DNA from: Leptolyngbya sp. NIES-2104
GTDB lineage: Bacteria; Cyanobacteriota; Cyanobacteriia; Leptolyngbyales; Leptolyngbyaceae
Direction of reading: 5' to 3'
Assembly: GCF_001485215.1 (NCBI RefSeq)
Contig: NZ_BBWW01000001.1
Location: 5,084,001-5,148,000, forward strand
DNA length: 64,000 nucleotides
The notes below the pieces were generated by a model. That model did not search any database and was not told the origin of the DNA. It was given only the letters and a program-made list of their open reading frames with translations. The position numbers were made by a program, and so were the translations under genes. Shown here piece after piece: positions 43,904 to 52,160 of the stretch. The number at the start of each line of letters is the position of its first letter. The stretch's first letter is position 1.

Positions 43904-44716
43904 CTAATTGGGGTCAATTCCTAACTCTCGTAATTTTGCAGCAAGTCGATCGGCTCGTTCTCTTTCCTGTTCCGCTCGTTCTCTTTCCTGTTCCGCTCGT
44001 TCTCTTTCCTGTTCCGCTCGTTCTCTTTCCTGTTCCGCTCGTTCTCTTTCTTGTTCTGCTCGCTCCTCACCCGCCAAAAGTAGATCCCCCTCGTTACTCC
44101 ACCAACGCAGCCAAGGGAATGTTTGATTTAGATAAGTGCCACGCCAGATTCCCAGTTCCACACCCAAAGCTGTAATCGAGTACCGACCTTGCGAGTTTGG
44201 TTGTAGTTGTTGATACCGATTTCCGATCAGTTCATACACTTCAACCGATGCCTTGTCAACTTCGTAAATGGCATAGAAAGGAATCCGAATTGCTTGTTCG
44301 TATACCCAAAATTTTCCAGCCTTTGAACCATCGCCAGCAAATGGGGAAGTCGCATCACGTTCTTCTGAACCATCACCGGAGACAAACTCGATCGCGATCA
44401 GCGGCGCGATGATTTCTTTCCACATGACGTACGATCGCCGTCGTTCCCCATCGAGAAGCGGGGAAACGTTCGGGACGTAGAACCAATCGGGCGCTTCTGC
44501 TCCCCGTTCGGGCGGATCAGTGAGTCGCCAGTAAATGCCGCAATCTTGCCCGATCGCATACTGACCATCCGGGTGAATCGCATCCAAAATCGGGGTGATG
44601 GAGCTTGTGAGTAATACACTTTGAGGATGTTCTTGGAAGTTTTTCACGAACGTACCATCGGATTCGGGCAATTGTTTGTGATCCGGCAGAGTGAGCGGGG
44701 ATTGGGCAAGTGTCAT
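43904..44716 (-). CDS. Uma2 family (DUF820) restriction-endonuclease-like protein with repeat tail
   Basis: A 270-residue protein from the ATG at 44716 (longer frames have no support). It has the Uma2/DUF820 fold: YAIGQDCGIYWRLTD, RRSYVMWKEIIAPLIAIEFVSGDGSEERD, FWVYEQAIRIPFYAIYEV. The PD-(D/E)xK-like catalytic positions are in the IAIEFV region. These proteins are very numerous in cyanobacteria and their role is unsettled. The C-terminus has five tandem copies of AEQERER (a charged coiled coil), encoded by an exact 21-bp repeat, and ends ADRLAAKLRELGIDPN. Confidence 0.9.
   Translation of the reverse strand: MTLAQSPLTLPDHKQLPESDGTFVKNFQEHPQSVLLTSSITPILDAIHPDGQYAIGQDCGIYWRLTDPPERGAEAPDWFYVPNVSPLLDGERRRSYVMWKEIIAPLIAIEFVSGDGSEERDATSPFAGDGSKAGKFWVYEQAIRIPFYAIYEVDKASVEVYELIGNRYQQLQPNSQGRYSITALGVELGIWRGTYLNQTFPWLRWWSNEGDLLLAGEERAEQERERAEQERERAEQERERAEQERERAEQERERADRLAAKLRELGIDPN
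43953..44057 (-). repeat. 21-bp tandem repeat (5 copies) in Uma2 tail
   Basis: Five in-frame copies of GCTCGTTCTCTTTCCTGTTCC-type units, four identical and the fifth with two changes (C to T). Read on the minus strand they encode AEQERER heptads. Near-identity at DNA level points to recent slippage expansion. It is not a CRISPR array. Confidence 0.95.
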
Positions 44717-44769
44717 GGGAAAAACTCCACAGAAGAAGACCAGCCAATTTTTATTATAGAACAAATAGT

Positions 44770-45969
44770 CTACCGAGCAAGCTTCCAACATTCTTGCGCG
44801 ATCGCCCAATCTTCTTCAGTGTGAATCACTAAAATTTGCACTTTCGAGGAGAGTGCTGCAATGTTTTGATCGACAGGTGAAGCTTGGTTTTTACCTTCGT
44901 CGAGTTCAAGCCCCAACCAGCGAAACGCTTCACAGGTGCGCGATCGTATCATTGCAGAATTTTCACCGACTCCTGCCGTAAAGACGATCGCATCTAATCC
45001 TTCTAAGCTTGCAATCATGGCTCCAATGTTCGATCGTAGTCGATGAATATAAGTTTCAATCGCTAGTGTTGATCGTTCTGTTTCTGCATTAACGACTTGA
45101 CGTAGATCGCTTGAAACTCCTGAAACTCCAAGTAATCCCGATTGTTTGTTGAGTAGCTTTTCAACTTCATCGATCGAGTAATGATCTTCTCTCATCAAAT
45201 ACAGCACGACACCCGGATCAATTGACCCCGATCGACTTCCCATCATCAAGCCTTCGAGCGGGGTAAAGCCCATTGTGGTATCAATGCTCTGACCATTCCG
45301 AATCGCTGCCGATGAACAACCATTGCCTAAATGACAGGTAATTAACTTTAAGCTGTGCAAATCTTGCTCTAATAACTGAGCCGCACGATTTGCACAGTAT
45401 TGATGACTAATGCCATGAAAGCCATAGCGCTGCACCCCTTTTTCGTACCACTCATAGGGAATTGGATAAAGACTCGCAGCAGCAGACAACGTTGAATGAA
45501 ACGCAGTATCAAACACTGCAACTTGAGGAACATTTCCTAAGCTTTGCTCGATCGCTTCGATGCCTTGCAGATTTGCAGGATTGTGTAGTGGAGCAAATCG
45601 GGCAAGATCCGCGATCGTATCTTTCACGGTTTGATCAATACGAACACTCTGACGGTAGGACTGACCCCCATGAACAATTCGATGTCCAACTACATCCACT
45701 TCATTCGAGTGCTGAATGACTTTTGTGTCACCTTCGGAAAGCGTTTTTAGGAGTTGTAAGGTGTCGGTTGCTTGATCGCTCGAATCGATCGTTTGTTCAA
45801 TCTTCTTTCCGTTTGCTTTAATCTTGAGAAGTGCTTTTCCGGCTTGGGCTGTCCAATCGATTTGAGCTTCCCAAAGTGGAGCAGGGGGATCGTTTGGTAA
45901 CGGCTCTGTGAGTTCGTAGAGACAGCTTTTTTGGCTACTTGAGCCAGCGTTGAGAACGAGAATTTTCAT
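44770..45969 (-). CDS. ackA: Acetate kinase
   Basis: AckA interconverts acetyl phosphate plus ADP with acetate plus ATP. The 399-residue product from the ATG at 45969 begins MKILVLNAGSSSQK, the family's N-terminal nucleotide-binding motif; an upstream in-frame ATG at 45993 is less likely. Other hallmarks are GHRIVHGG near residue 96, FDTAFHSTL (catalytic Asp and His) near 140, YGFHGISHQY near 167, HLGNGCSS near 195 and FTAGVGENSAMIR near 320. Pta, its usual partner, is not in the window. The Uma2 gene follows 53 bases downstream. Confidence 0.97.
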   Translation of the reverse strand: MKILVLNAGSSSQKSCLYELTEPLPNDPPAPLWEAQIDWTAQAGKALLKIKANGKKIEQTIDSSDQATDTLQLLKTLSEGDTKVIQHSNEVDVVGHRIVHGGQSYRQSVRIDQTVKDTIADLARFAPLHNPANLQGIEAIEQSLGNVPQVAVFDTAFHSTLSAAASLYPIPYEWYEKGVQRYGFHGISHQYCANRAAQLLEQDLHSLKLITCHLGNGCSSAAIRNGQSIDTTMGFTPLEGLMMGSRSGSIDPGVVLYLMREDHYSIDEVEKLLNKQSGLLGVSGVSSDLRQVVNAETERSTLAIETYIHRLRSNIGAMIASLEGLDAIVFTAGVGENSAMIRSRTCEAFRWLGLELDEGKNQASPVDQNIAALSSKVQILVIHTEEDWAIAQECWKLAR

Positions 45970-46034
45970 CCGTACGCCTCCAAATTTACCCATTGAAGCG
46001 AATCGATCCGAATCGTCTCATCCTCCGAATCACA

Positions 46035-46064
46035 TAAAAAAGCCAAAGAATGACTTCTCTGGCT
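46035..46064 (-). terminator. Intrinsic terminator after psaK
   Basis: Read on the minus strand, AGCCAGAGAA and TTCTTTGGCT form a 10-bp stem with one mismatch and a 4-base loop, followed by TTTTTTATGTG. The plus-strand stem is at 46041-46064 with the A-run before it. It lies between psaK and ackA. Confidence 0.8.
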
Positions 46065-46103
46065 GACAATCTTTGAGTAAAACCAATTGAGTACAGACAA
46101 GGG

Positions 46104-46364
46104 TTAAAGAACGCCCATGTTTGACAAGCCGAGAATCACACCTGCACCAAGAATGTGACCGAAGCAAGTGCTTCCAATTACCGCAGGCAAGCCGAAGCCA
46201 CCGAACATGTTCGAGGATGGCATCGCAGGCGGCGCACTCGGATTCTTGATCGTGAACTTCGCAAACGCGATCGCCAACACGTTACAGACGATCATCACCG
46301 CTGCTACGTTCGGACTCCATTCCAAAGTTCTCGGCACAACTGCCAGCATCGTAGAAGTCAACAC
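46104..46364 (-). CDS. psaK: Photosystem I subunit PsaK
   Basis: PsaK is a two-helix peripheral subunit of photosystem I that carries antenna chlorophylls and contacts phycobilisomes or IsiA. The GTG at 46364 is chosen as start: it has a strong AGGAG eight bases upstream and gives an 86-residue product of normal PsaK size. The upstream in-frame ATG at 46394 would read through that ribosome site. Visible are VPRTLEWSPNVAAVMIVCNVLAI (helix 1), the loop NPSAPPAMPSSNMFGGFG, and helix 2 FGHILGAGVILGLSN. It stands alone with its own terminator. Confidence 0.95.
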   Translation of the reverse strand: MLTSTMLAVVPRTLEWSPNVAAVMIVCNVLAIAFAKFTIKNPSAPPAMPSSNMFGGFGLPAVIGSTCFGHILGAGVILGLSNMGVL

Positions 46365-47307
46365 TTTTGTTTCTCCTCTTTTTCTGCAACACAATATTTT
46401 GAATAGTGAATTTCTACCAGAAACACTAATCTCACGGCGGAAATCGCAGTAATAGTTAATGTTTCTATGCAGTCTGAAACAAAGTGCTCAGAATCCTGAG
46501 AAGTACACTTAAGCATCTACGTAAAGTCTGCGATTCGCGTCGATTAATGTCTAAATAAAATACTGAGTTTCAATTAATACATTTAAAGCGCAAATCATAG
46601 ATTTTTATCCATTGATTTCTAATCTTAGAGAGAAGCGATCGCTGTATTCTCGCTCACAGCTTTATAGTGAGTAAAAAATTCATACAAATGGCTCAGATCA
46701 CGCAAAAGTCAAGAAAGGTGGGAAACTTCAGGTGCGATCGCATTACTTTAAAGTAGAAAAATCGGTATATCCTATTACATTCAGTACGAAAAACCTACAA
46801 ATGTTACTTGATTATTTGGTAAAGTTACCAGTAATCTAATGATGACTCGAAATACTGAGGGTTTTAACTCTGGTTCTCTAAAATATCGCAATCACGATCA
46901 TAGTTAGACCAAACCGATCTCGAAATCGTTTTCGGCAGTGTCGTTAGGAGGTTAATACCCAATTTAGTGAACAGAGACAGTCACAATACAGATAGGGAAA
47001 ACATGGGTTTTTCGCTCAGTAAAGTATCCGGAAATCAATATCGAGGTTACGAACTGTCTCTATTGTAGGTGGTTCGGATTTTTGTGTTTGGAAGTGGGAA
47101 CTTAAGTATGAGGAAATTCCTCTATCTTCATCAAGTTTCTATTAAGATGACACGAGGGTTCACACTACTGATAGGCTTCCTATAAGTGAGTTGCCGCCAA
47201 GTTTTCCGCCGATCGTCAGATAAATTTGTCGAATCAAGATGCGCCTGCAACCTGTATAGAAACGCACTTTATCGATCAAAAACTTCGCCTAATGTTTATG
47301 GTTAGTT
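46365..47307. other. 943-bp intergenic region between psaK and taxis operon
   Basis: This is the longest gene-free stretch. No ORF has support. Elements seen: an imperfect dyad at 46810-46835 (TGGTAA-AG-TTACCA core with GATTA/TAATC flanks), a 9-bp inverted pair AGAGACAGT at 46973-46981 and ACTGTCTCT at 47053-47061, and a 13-bp palindrome GAGGAAATTCCTC near 47110. It should contain the promoters of psaK and of the taxis operon, and perhaps a small RNA, but I cannot identify any. No clear HLR1 pair is seen for psaK. Confidence 0.45.
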
Positions 47308-48366
47308 ATGGTTAGTCACAGACCGTTTCAACGCCTTCAACCCATGCCGTTGTTGGCACAATTGATCAGCCGCCGCGTCGATGGATGTTTGCAAATTATG
47401 AGCGCGTCAACGTCCTGGTTGCTCTACTTGGACGAAGGCAAACTCGCCTTTGCAACCAACTCGGTGCAGCCGTTCGATCGACTCGATCGCGCCCTCGATC
47501 AACTCAGCGATCGCGTTCCGTCGCTGAGATTGCTCGATCGATCGCAGTTGCGACAGTTTGAAGCGGCTTCTGGAAACTATCCGGCAAATAGCGCAGATTA
47601 TCAAGCCATTCAATGGTTGCTCGATCAACGATTTATTGAACTATCAAGTGCACGGGAACTGATTGAATTAATTGCGATCGAGGTGCTGAAACCGTTTCTC
47701 ACCGTAACTGAGGGCATCTACGAAGTCATCGCGAAATCGAGTTTTCTAGACTATCCGGATCTGTGTCAATTAGACTTACGCCCGATCGTCGAACGCTGTC
47801 ACATTGAACTGCGACGAGTTGCAGCGCCGAAAGCGACCAGTCCTGATGCCGCGATCTCTTTACCGAGTTCGGTTCCGAGCGTTCCCACTGCCACAGCCAG
47901 ACCACTTAGCTTTGCGCCACCTGTGGAACCTGCACCGACTAAAATTTCAGTTCCAGCAAATTCGACTCCTGCGGCTCCTCCTGCTGTCACCGCTCCAACC
48001 GCACAGTACAAAATCGCTTGTATCGATGACAGTCCAACCGTTTTACAAGCGATTAGTACATTCTTGAATGACTCTAGCGTGTCGGTGATTATGATTAACG
48101 ATCCGGTGAAAGCTTTGATGCAAGTGGTTCGGAGTAAGCCCGATATCATTTTGCTCGATGTGGGAATGCCGAACTTGGATGGCTATGAACTTTGTTCTTT
48201 GTTACGTCGGCATCCAAACTTTAAGCAAACTCCGATCATTATGGTGACAGGACATACCGGATTCATCGATCGAGCGAAAGCAAAAATTGTCGGTGCCTCT
48301 GGGTATCTGACGAAACCTTTTACCCAATCGGAACTGGTGAAAACTGTGTTTCGATATCTCAGTTAA
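47308..48366 (+). CDS. PatA/PixG-type response regulator (PATAN plus receiver)
   Basis: A 352-residue protein. Residues 1-165 fit the PATAN domain of cyanobacterial regulators (FQRLQPMPLLAQLISRRVDG, YLDEGKLAFATNSVQPFDRL). A Pro/Ala-rich linker follows (about 170-235), and a CheY-like receiver (YKIACIDDSPTVLQAI, phospho-Asp in IILLDVGMPNLDGYELC, TGHTGFID, GYLTKPF). It corresponds to PixG/PilG, which passes the CheA signal to the type IV pilus motors. It starts the operon that continues with CheY, CheW, MCP and CheA genes. ATG at 47308 lies in a duplicated ATGGTTAGT pair. Confidence 0.9.
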   Translation: MVSHRPFQRLQPMPLLAQLISRRVDGCLQIMSASTSWLLYLDEGKLAFATNSVQPFDRLDRALDQLSDRVPSLRLLDRSQLRQFEAASGNYPANSADYQAIQWLLDQRFIELSSARELIELIAIEVLKPFLTVTEGIYEVIAKSSFLDYPDLCQLDLRPIVERCHIELRRVAAPKATSPDAAISLPSSVPSVPTATARPLSFAPPVEPAPTKISVPANSTPAAPPAVTAPTAQYKIACIDDSPTVLQAISTFLNDSSVSVIMINDPVKALMQVVRSKPDIILLDVGMPNLDGYELCSLLRRHPNFKQTPIIMVTGHTGFIDRAKAKIVGASGYLTKPFTQSELVKTVFRYLS

Positions 48367-48407
48367 CTAGACGATGGAATGCCCCTTTCTACCTGCTGTG
48401 AAATGTT

Positions 48408-48785
48408 ATGAGCCTAACTTTAATGGGAACGGTTTTAGTCATTGAAGATACGCCCTCGGAAATGGAGCTGTTGAGCCACTATTTACGCGAAAGTGGCTAT
48501 AGTGTCATCGGACTCGTCTCTGCCAAAGATGCGGTCAATAAAGCGATCGAAATTAAGCCCGATGTAATCATCACGGATGTGGTGATGCCGGGAATGAGCG
48601 GGTTTGAACTCTGCCGGAGTTTGAAGAAAAATCCCGAAACTCAGAAAGTGCCGATCATTATCTGTACCTCGAAAGGACAGGAAATCGATCGACTCTGGGG
48701 AATGCGACAGGGTGCGGATGTGTACATTACGAAGCCGTTTACACGAGAACAACTGATTCGCGCTGTGCGATCGGTCGGAGGATAA
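48408..48785 (+). CDS. CheY-like single-domain response regulator (PixH/PilH type)
   Basis: A 125-residue receiver. Key parts are TVLVIEDTPSEME (acidic pair), VIITDVVMPGMSG with the phospho-Asp near residue 58, PIIICTSKG (the Thr/Ser switch) and YITKPFTREQL (the Lys). The ATG at 48423 (MGTVLVIED) is an alternative start that gives a normal CheY N-terminus. In Pix/Pil systems this protein is thought to compete for or drain phosphate from CheA. It is 41 bases after the PATAN gene. Confidence 0.93.
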   Translation: MSLTLMGTVLVIEDTPSEMELLSHYLRESGYSVIGLVSAKDAVNKAIEIKPDVIITDVVMPGMSGFELCRSLKKNPETQKVPIIICTSKGQEIDRLWGMRQGADVYITKPFTREQLIRAVRSVGG

Positions 48786-48788
48786 CCC

Positions 48789-49298
48789 GTGGATAACTCA
48801 GTATTGACCCTAGCCACCACCCGTCGAGGCGAAATCGCGCCTCAAAATCTGGGAGAAAGCTATCTCAAGTTTGAAGTCGGACAGAACACCCAAGTCGGAC
48901 TGCCGATGAAACAAGTTCAAGAAGTGATGGTGCTGCAACCTCGCTACCTCACCCCAATCCCGAATATGCGACCGGGGCTTCTGGGATTGATGCACCGTCG
49001 AAGTCGCGTTCTTTGGGTGATGGATCTCGCGATGCTTCTGGATGTCGGTAGGCTCGATTACAGTCCTCAGCAATACGATATTGTAATTTTGCGAACCGGA
49101 TCGATTTCGGTTGCCGCAGCAGTGAAACGAGTCGATGGAATTGCTTGGACGCTTCCTGATTCACTGCAACCCGTTCCGAGCCATGTGACAAAAGGACTGA
49201 TTCCTTATTCCCGTGGTTGCCTCCTACAGGCTCAAGATGTGATTTTTATGCTGGATGGTGAAGCGATTTTACAAGCTCCATTACTCCAGCATTCTTAG
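48789..49298 (+). CDS. CheW-like adaptor (PixI/PilI type)
   Basis: A 169-residue CheW domain that couples the MCP to CheA. The GTG at 48789 is the start, supported by GGAGG six bases upstream. Conserved CheW features include YLKFEVGQNTQVGLPMKQVQEV, a TPIPNMRPGLLGLMHRRSRVLWVMDL core, and a VIFMLDGEAIL end. It is four bases after the CheY gene and 75 bases before the MCP gene. Confidence 0.92.
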   Translation: MDNSVLTLATTRRGEIAPQNLGESYLKFEVGQNTQVGLPMKQVQEVMVLQPRYLTPIPNMRPGLLGLMHRRSRVLWVMDLAMLLDVGRLDYSPQQYDIVILRTGSISVAAAVKRVDGIAWTLPDSLQPVPSHVTKGLIPYSRGCLLQAQDVIFMLDGEAILQAPLLQHS

Positions 49299-49373
49299 TG
49301 ATTATGCTCTATTCATCAGGCGCTCTATGGACTTTCTCATCTACCTTCACTACCCGTTTAAGAACTTTGACTT

Positions 49374-52160
49374 ATGGTTGACCAACTAAACACAGCCCAA
49401 CGGGATCAACCCGTCGAATCTGCTGTGATCGAATTGCCCTCGAAAGCTACGATCGTGAAACGTCCGCCCGTGAATCAGGTTCCGGCGATCGCAGCTTTAA
49501 GACGATTAAGCCTGAGAACAAAAGCGACCGTTCTCGCGATCGCGATTGGGACGTTGCCTGTGATTGGAATTGGTGCGATTGCGTATTCTTTTGCGAATCG
49601 TTCGATCACAAAACAAATCATTAGTGCTGAAGAAACACTCGCAACGACTCTAAGCCAGCGGGTGACGAGCTTTATGGCAGAGCGCACCGCAGATATGCAA
49701 GTTCTGTCTACGCTGCCAGTGTTGACGGTTCCAAACGTGCGTGATGCGGTGTCTCAAGATGAGAAGCGAGGTTTGCTCGAACGATTTGTCGAAGCAAATA
49801 CGGTTTATGACAGCGTGGCACTGTTTGACCTGAATGGAAATGTCGTGTTTCAGAACGATCGTACAAATATTCCATCTCAAGGTGATCAAGACTATTTCCG
49901 CTCTGCATTACAGTCAAATCGCGTTTCGATTAGTCGTCCCGTTCGGGCAGAGAATGGCGAGTATGTGGTCTATATTACGGCTCCGGTACAGGAAAACGGC
50001 TCGAATCGTCGCACCGGAATTCTGCGTGCGGTGATGCCAATTAAAAGTTTGGCTGGAGAGCTACAGAACTATAACCGAACAGGTGCAGAGTTCAGCGTTT
50101 TAGATGCGAGTAACCAAATCTTTCTATCTTCGCAGGAATCTAAAATCGGACAGATTGCTTCTTCGGTGTATTCGCAGTTCTCGGAAATGCAATCGCGTCG
50201 ATCGCTTAATTCCCGCGTGATCAATAGCAAGATCGGCAATGATACCGAGCAGGTTCTCTCCAGCTTTGTGCCCTGGACAGGACGCGATCGCTTACCCGAT
50301 CTTGGCTGGGATGTGGTGCTTTCCGTTCCGACTGAAACCGCGTTTGAACCGCAGCGACAGTTATTGTGGACGTTCTTATTAGGAACTGGGGCGGTGGTCG
50401 TTCTCACGGGCTTGCTGGCGAAATGGTTAGCCGATCGTGCCACTCGTCCGATTTTGGCAGCGACGAGTGCGGTGAAAGAATTGGGAGAAGGCAAGTTAGA
50501 CACTCGTGTCGCGGTGAGAGGTGAAGACGAGATCGGCGTGTTGGGCAGCAATATCAACTCGATGGCGGGACAGTTACAGACCTACGTGGGTCAGCAGACT
50601 GAAAGTGCAGAACGCGCCCGCTTACTCAATCAGATTGTTGTGAAAATTCGTCGATCGCTGTCTCCTGATGATATTTTCACTGCCAGCGTTGATGAGATTC
50701 GCGAATTTATGAAAGTCGATCGCGTCGTGATTTATCGCTTTGCTCCAGACTATTTGAGCGGTACGATTACAACCGAATCCGTTGCACCGGGTTGGACAAA
50801 GGCATTTGGTAAGATTATTAACGATCCGATGGAGGCTTCACTTGTCGATCGATATCGCGATGGTCGCGTTTGGTCGATGGAAGATTTGCGGAAAACGAGT
50901 CTGACCCACTGCCACTGTGAAATTCTGGAGCGCTTGGAAGTTCAGGCAAATGTTGTCGCTCCGGTGCTACAGAACAAAGAACTGATTGGGCTAATTTGTG
51001 CTCATCAATGTTCGGGTCCGCGTCAGTGGAAACCGGAAGAAATCGATTTCTTCGGACAGTTAGCGGCTCAGATTGGATATGCACTCGATCAGGCACTCTT
51101 ACTGCAACAAACCGAAGAAGCGAGAAAAGCCGCCGAGTTACTGTCTGAAGAACGTCAACAGCAGAAAGAAGAATTGCAAATGCAGTTAATCGACCTACTG
51201 AGTGATGTTGAAGGTGCAGTGGACGGTGATTTAACGGTTCGGGCAGATGTGACCGCTGGAGAAATTGGAACCGTTGCCGACTTCTTTAATTCGATCGTTG
51301 AAAGTCTGCGTCAAATTGTGACTCAGGTGAAATCTGCCGCCGTTCAGGTGAATGATTCGCTTAATTCGGATGAACAAGCAATTCGACAACTTTCTGAAGA
51401 AGCGGTCAAACAAGCCGATGAGACGACGAACACCTTGAATTCGGTTCAAACCATGGTGCGATCGATTCAAACTGTCTCGAATAGCGCTAAACAAGCGGCA
51501 CACGTCGCTCGTGAAGCTTCTTCGACCGCTGAAGCAGGCGGGATTGCGATGGAGTTGACCGTACAGAATATTCTCGGACTGCGAGACACGATCGGCGAAA
51601 CTGCGAAAAAAGTGAAACGCTTGGGTGAATCTTCTCAGCAGATTTCTAAAGTCGTTTCGCTGATTAATCAAATTGCGATGCAGACGAACCTTTTAGCGAT
51701 TAATGCAGGAATCGAGGCAGCAAGAGCGGATGAAGGTTCTCAAGGGTTCTCTTTGGTCGCAGAAGAAGTCGGGGAATTGGCAGCACGATCGGCAGCCGCT
51801 ACTCGCGAGATTGAACAAATTGTCGCGACGATTCAGCGTGAAACTTCAGAAGTGGTCGAAGCAATGGAGCAAGGCACCTCTCAGGTCGTGGAAGGGACGC
51901 GACTGGTGGATAATGCGAAACAGAGTTTAGAGCAAATTCTGTCTGTGTCGCGACGGATCGATGATCTGGTGCAATCGATTTCAGATGCTACTGTGACTCA
52001 GGTACAGACTTCTGATGCGGTCACACAGTTGATGCAGGAGATTGTGGAAGCAGCGGGTCGCACTTCTGCGGCTTCCTTGGATGTGTCGCGATCGCTGCGG
52101 CAAACCGTGGGCGTGGCGAAAGAGCTACAGGAATCAGTGGGCACGTTTAAGGTGGGCTAA
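49374..52160 (+). CDS. Methyl-accepting chemotaxis protein with CACHE and GAF domains, candidate bilin photoreceptor (PixJ/PilJ type)
   Basis: A 928-residue transducer. Layout: helix 1 (about 55-75), a dCACHE-like external region ([43 protein letters not shown]), helix 2 (about 322-344), HAMP, a GAF domain (about 430-575), a second HAMP-like piece ([10 protein letters not shown]) and the MCP signalling domain ([20 protein letters not shown]). The GAF contains [22 protein letters not shown]: Cys513-His514 sits where cyanobacteriochromes attach the bilin by a Cys-His pair. The second Cys of DXCF types is absent (DPMEA). A light-sensing role is inference. The stop is directly followed by the CheA gene. 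Confidence 0.9.
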   Translation: MVDQLNTAQRDQPVESAVIELPSKATIVKRPPVNQVPAIAALRRLSLRTKATVLAIAIGTLPVIGIGAIAYSFANRSITKQIISAEETLATTLSQRVTSFMAERTADMQVLSTLPVLTVPNVRDAVSQDEKRGLLERFVEANTVYDSVALFDLNGNVVFQNDRTNIPSQGDQDYFRSALQSNRVSISRPVRAENGEYVVYITAPVQENGSNRRTGILRAVMPIKSLAGELQNYNRTGAEFSVLDASNQIFLSSQESKIGQIASSVYSQFSEMQSRRSLNSRVINSKIGNDTEQVLSSFVPWTGRDRLPDLGWDVVLSVPTETAFEPQRQLLWTFLLGTGAVVVLTGLLAKWLADRATRPILAATSAVKELGEGKLDTRVAVRGEDEIGVLGSNINSMAGQLQTYVGQQTESAERARLLNQIVVKIRRSLSPDDIFTASVDEIREFMKVDRVVIYRFAPDYLSGTITTESVAPGWTKAFGKIINDPMEASLVDRYRDGRVWSMEDLRKTSLTHCHCEILERLEVQANVVAPVLQNKELIGLICAHQCSGPRQWKPEEIDFFGQLAAQIGYALDQALLLQQTEEARKAAELLSEERQQQKEELQMQLIDLLSDVEGAVDGDLTVRADVTAGEIGTVADFFNSIVESLRQIVTQVKSAAVQVNDSLNSDEQAIRQLSEEAVKQADETTNTLNSVQTMVRSIQTVSNSAKQAAHVAREASSTAEAGGIAMELTVQNILGLRDTIGETAKKVKRLGESSQQISKVVSLINQIAMQTNLLAINAGIEAARADEGSQGFSLVAEEVGELAARSAAATREIEQIVATIQRETSEVVEAMEQGTSQVVEGTRLVDNAKQSLEQILSVSRRIDDLVQSISDATVTQVQTSDAVTQLMQEIVEAAGRTSAASLDVSRSLRQTVGVAKELQESVGTFKVG

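Noticed and set aside
43953-44057. CRISPR-like array
   Set aside because: Units are directly adjacent without spacers and lie within a coding frame.
43908-44175. Long frames on the plus strand rich in repeated SARSLSC or LFPVPLV
   Set aside because: They are opposite-strand readings of the 21-bp repeat in the Uma2 gene; the minus strand frame has the recognised domain.
46395-47307. tRNA or known small RNA (such as Yfr1) in the large gap
   Set aside because: I found no cloverleaf and no recognisable Yfr1 core; a covariance search would be needed to settle it.
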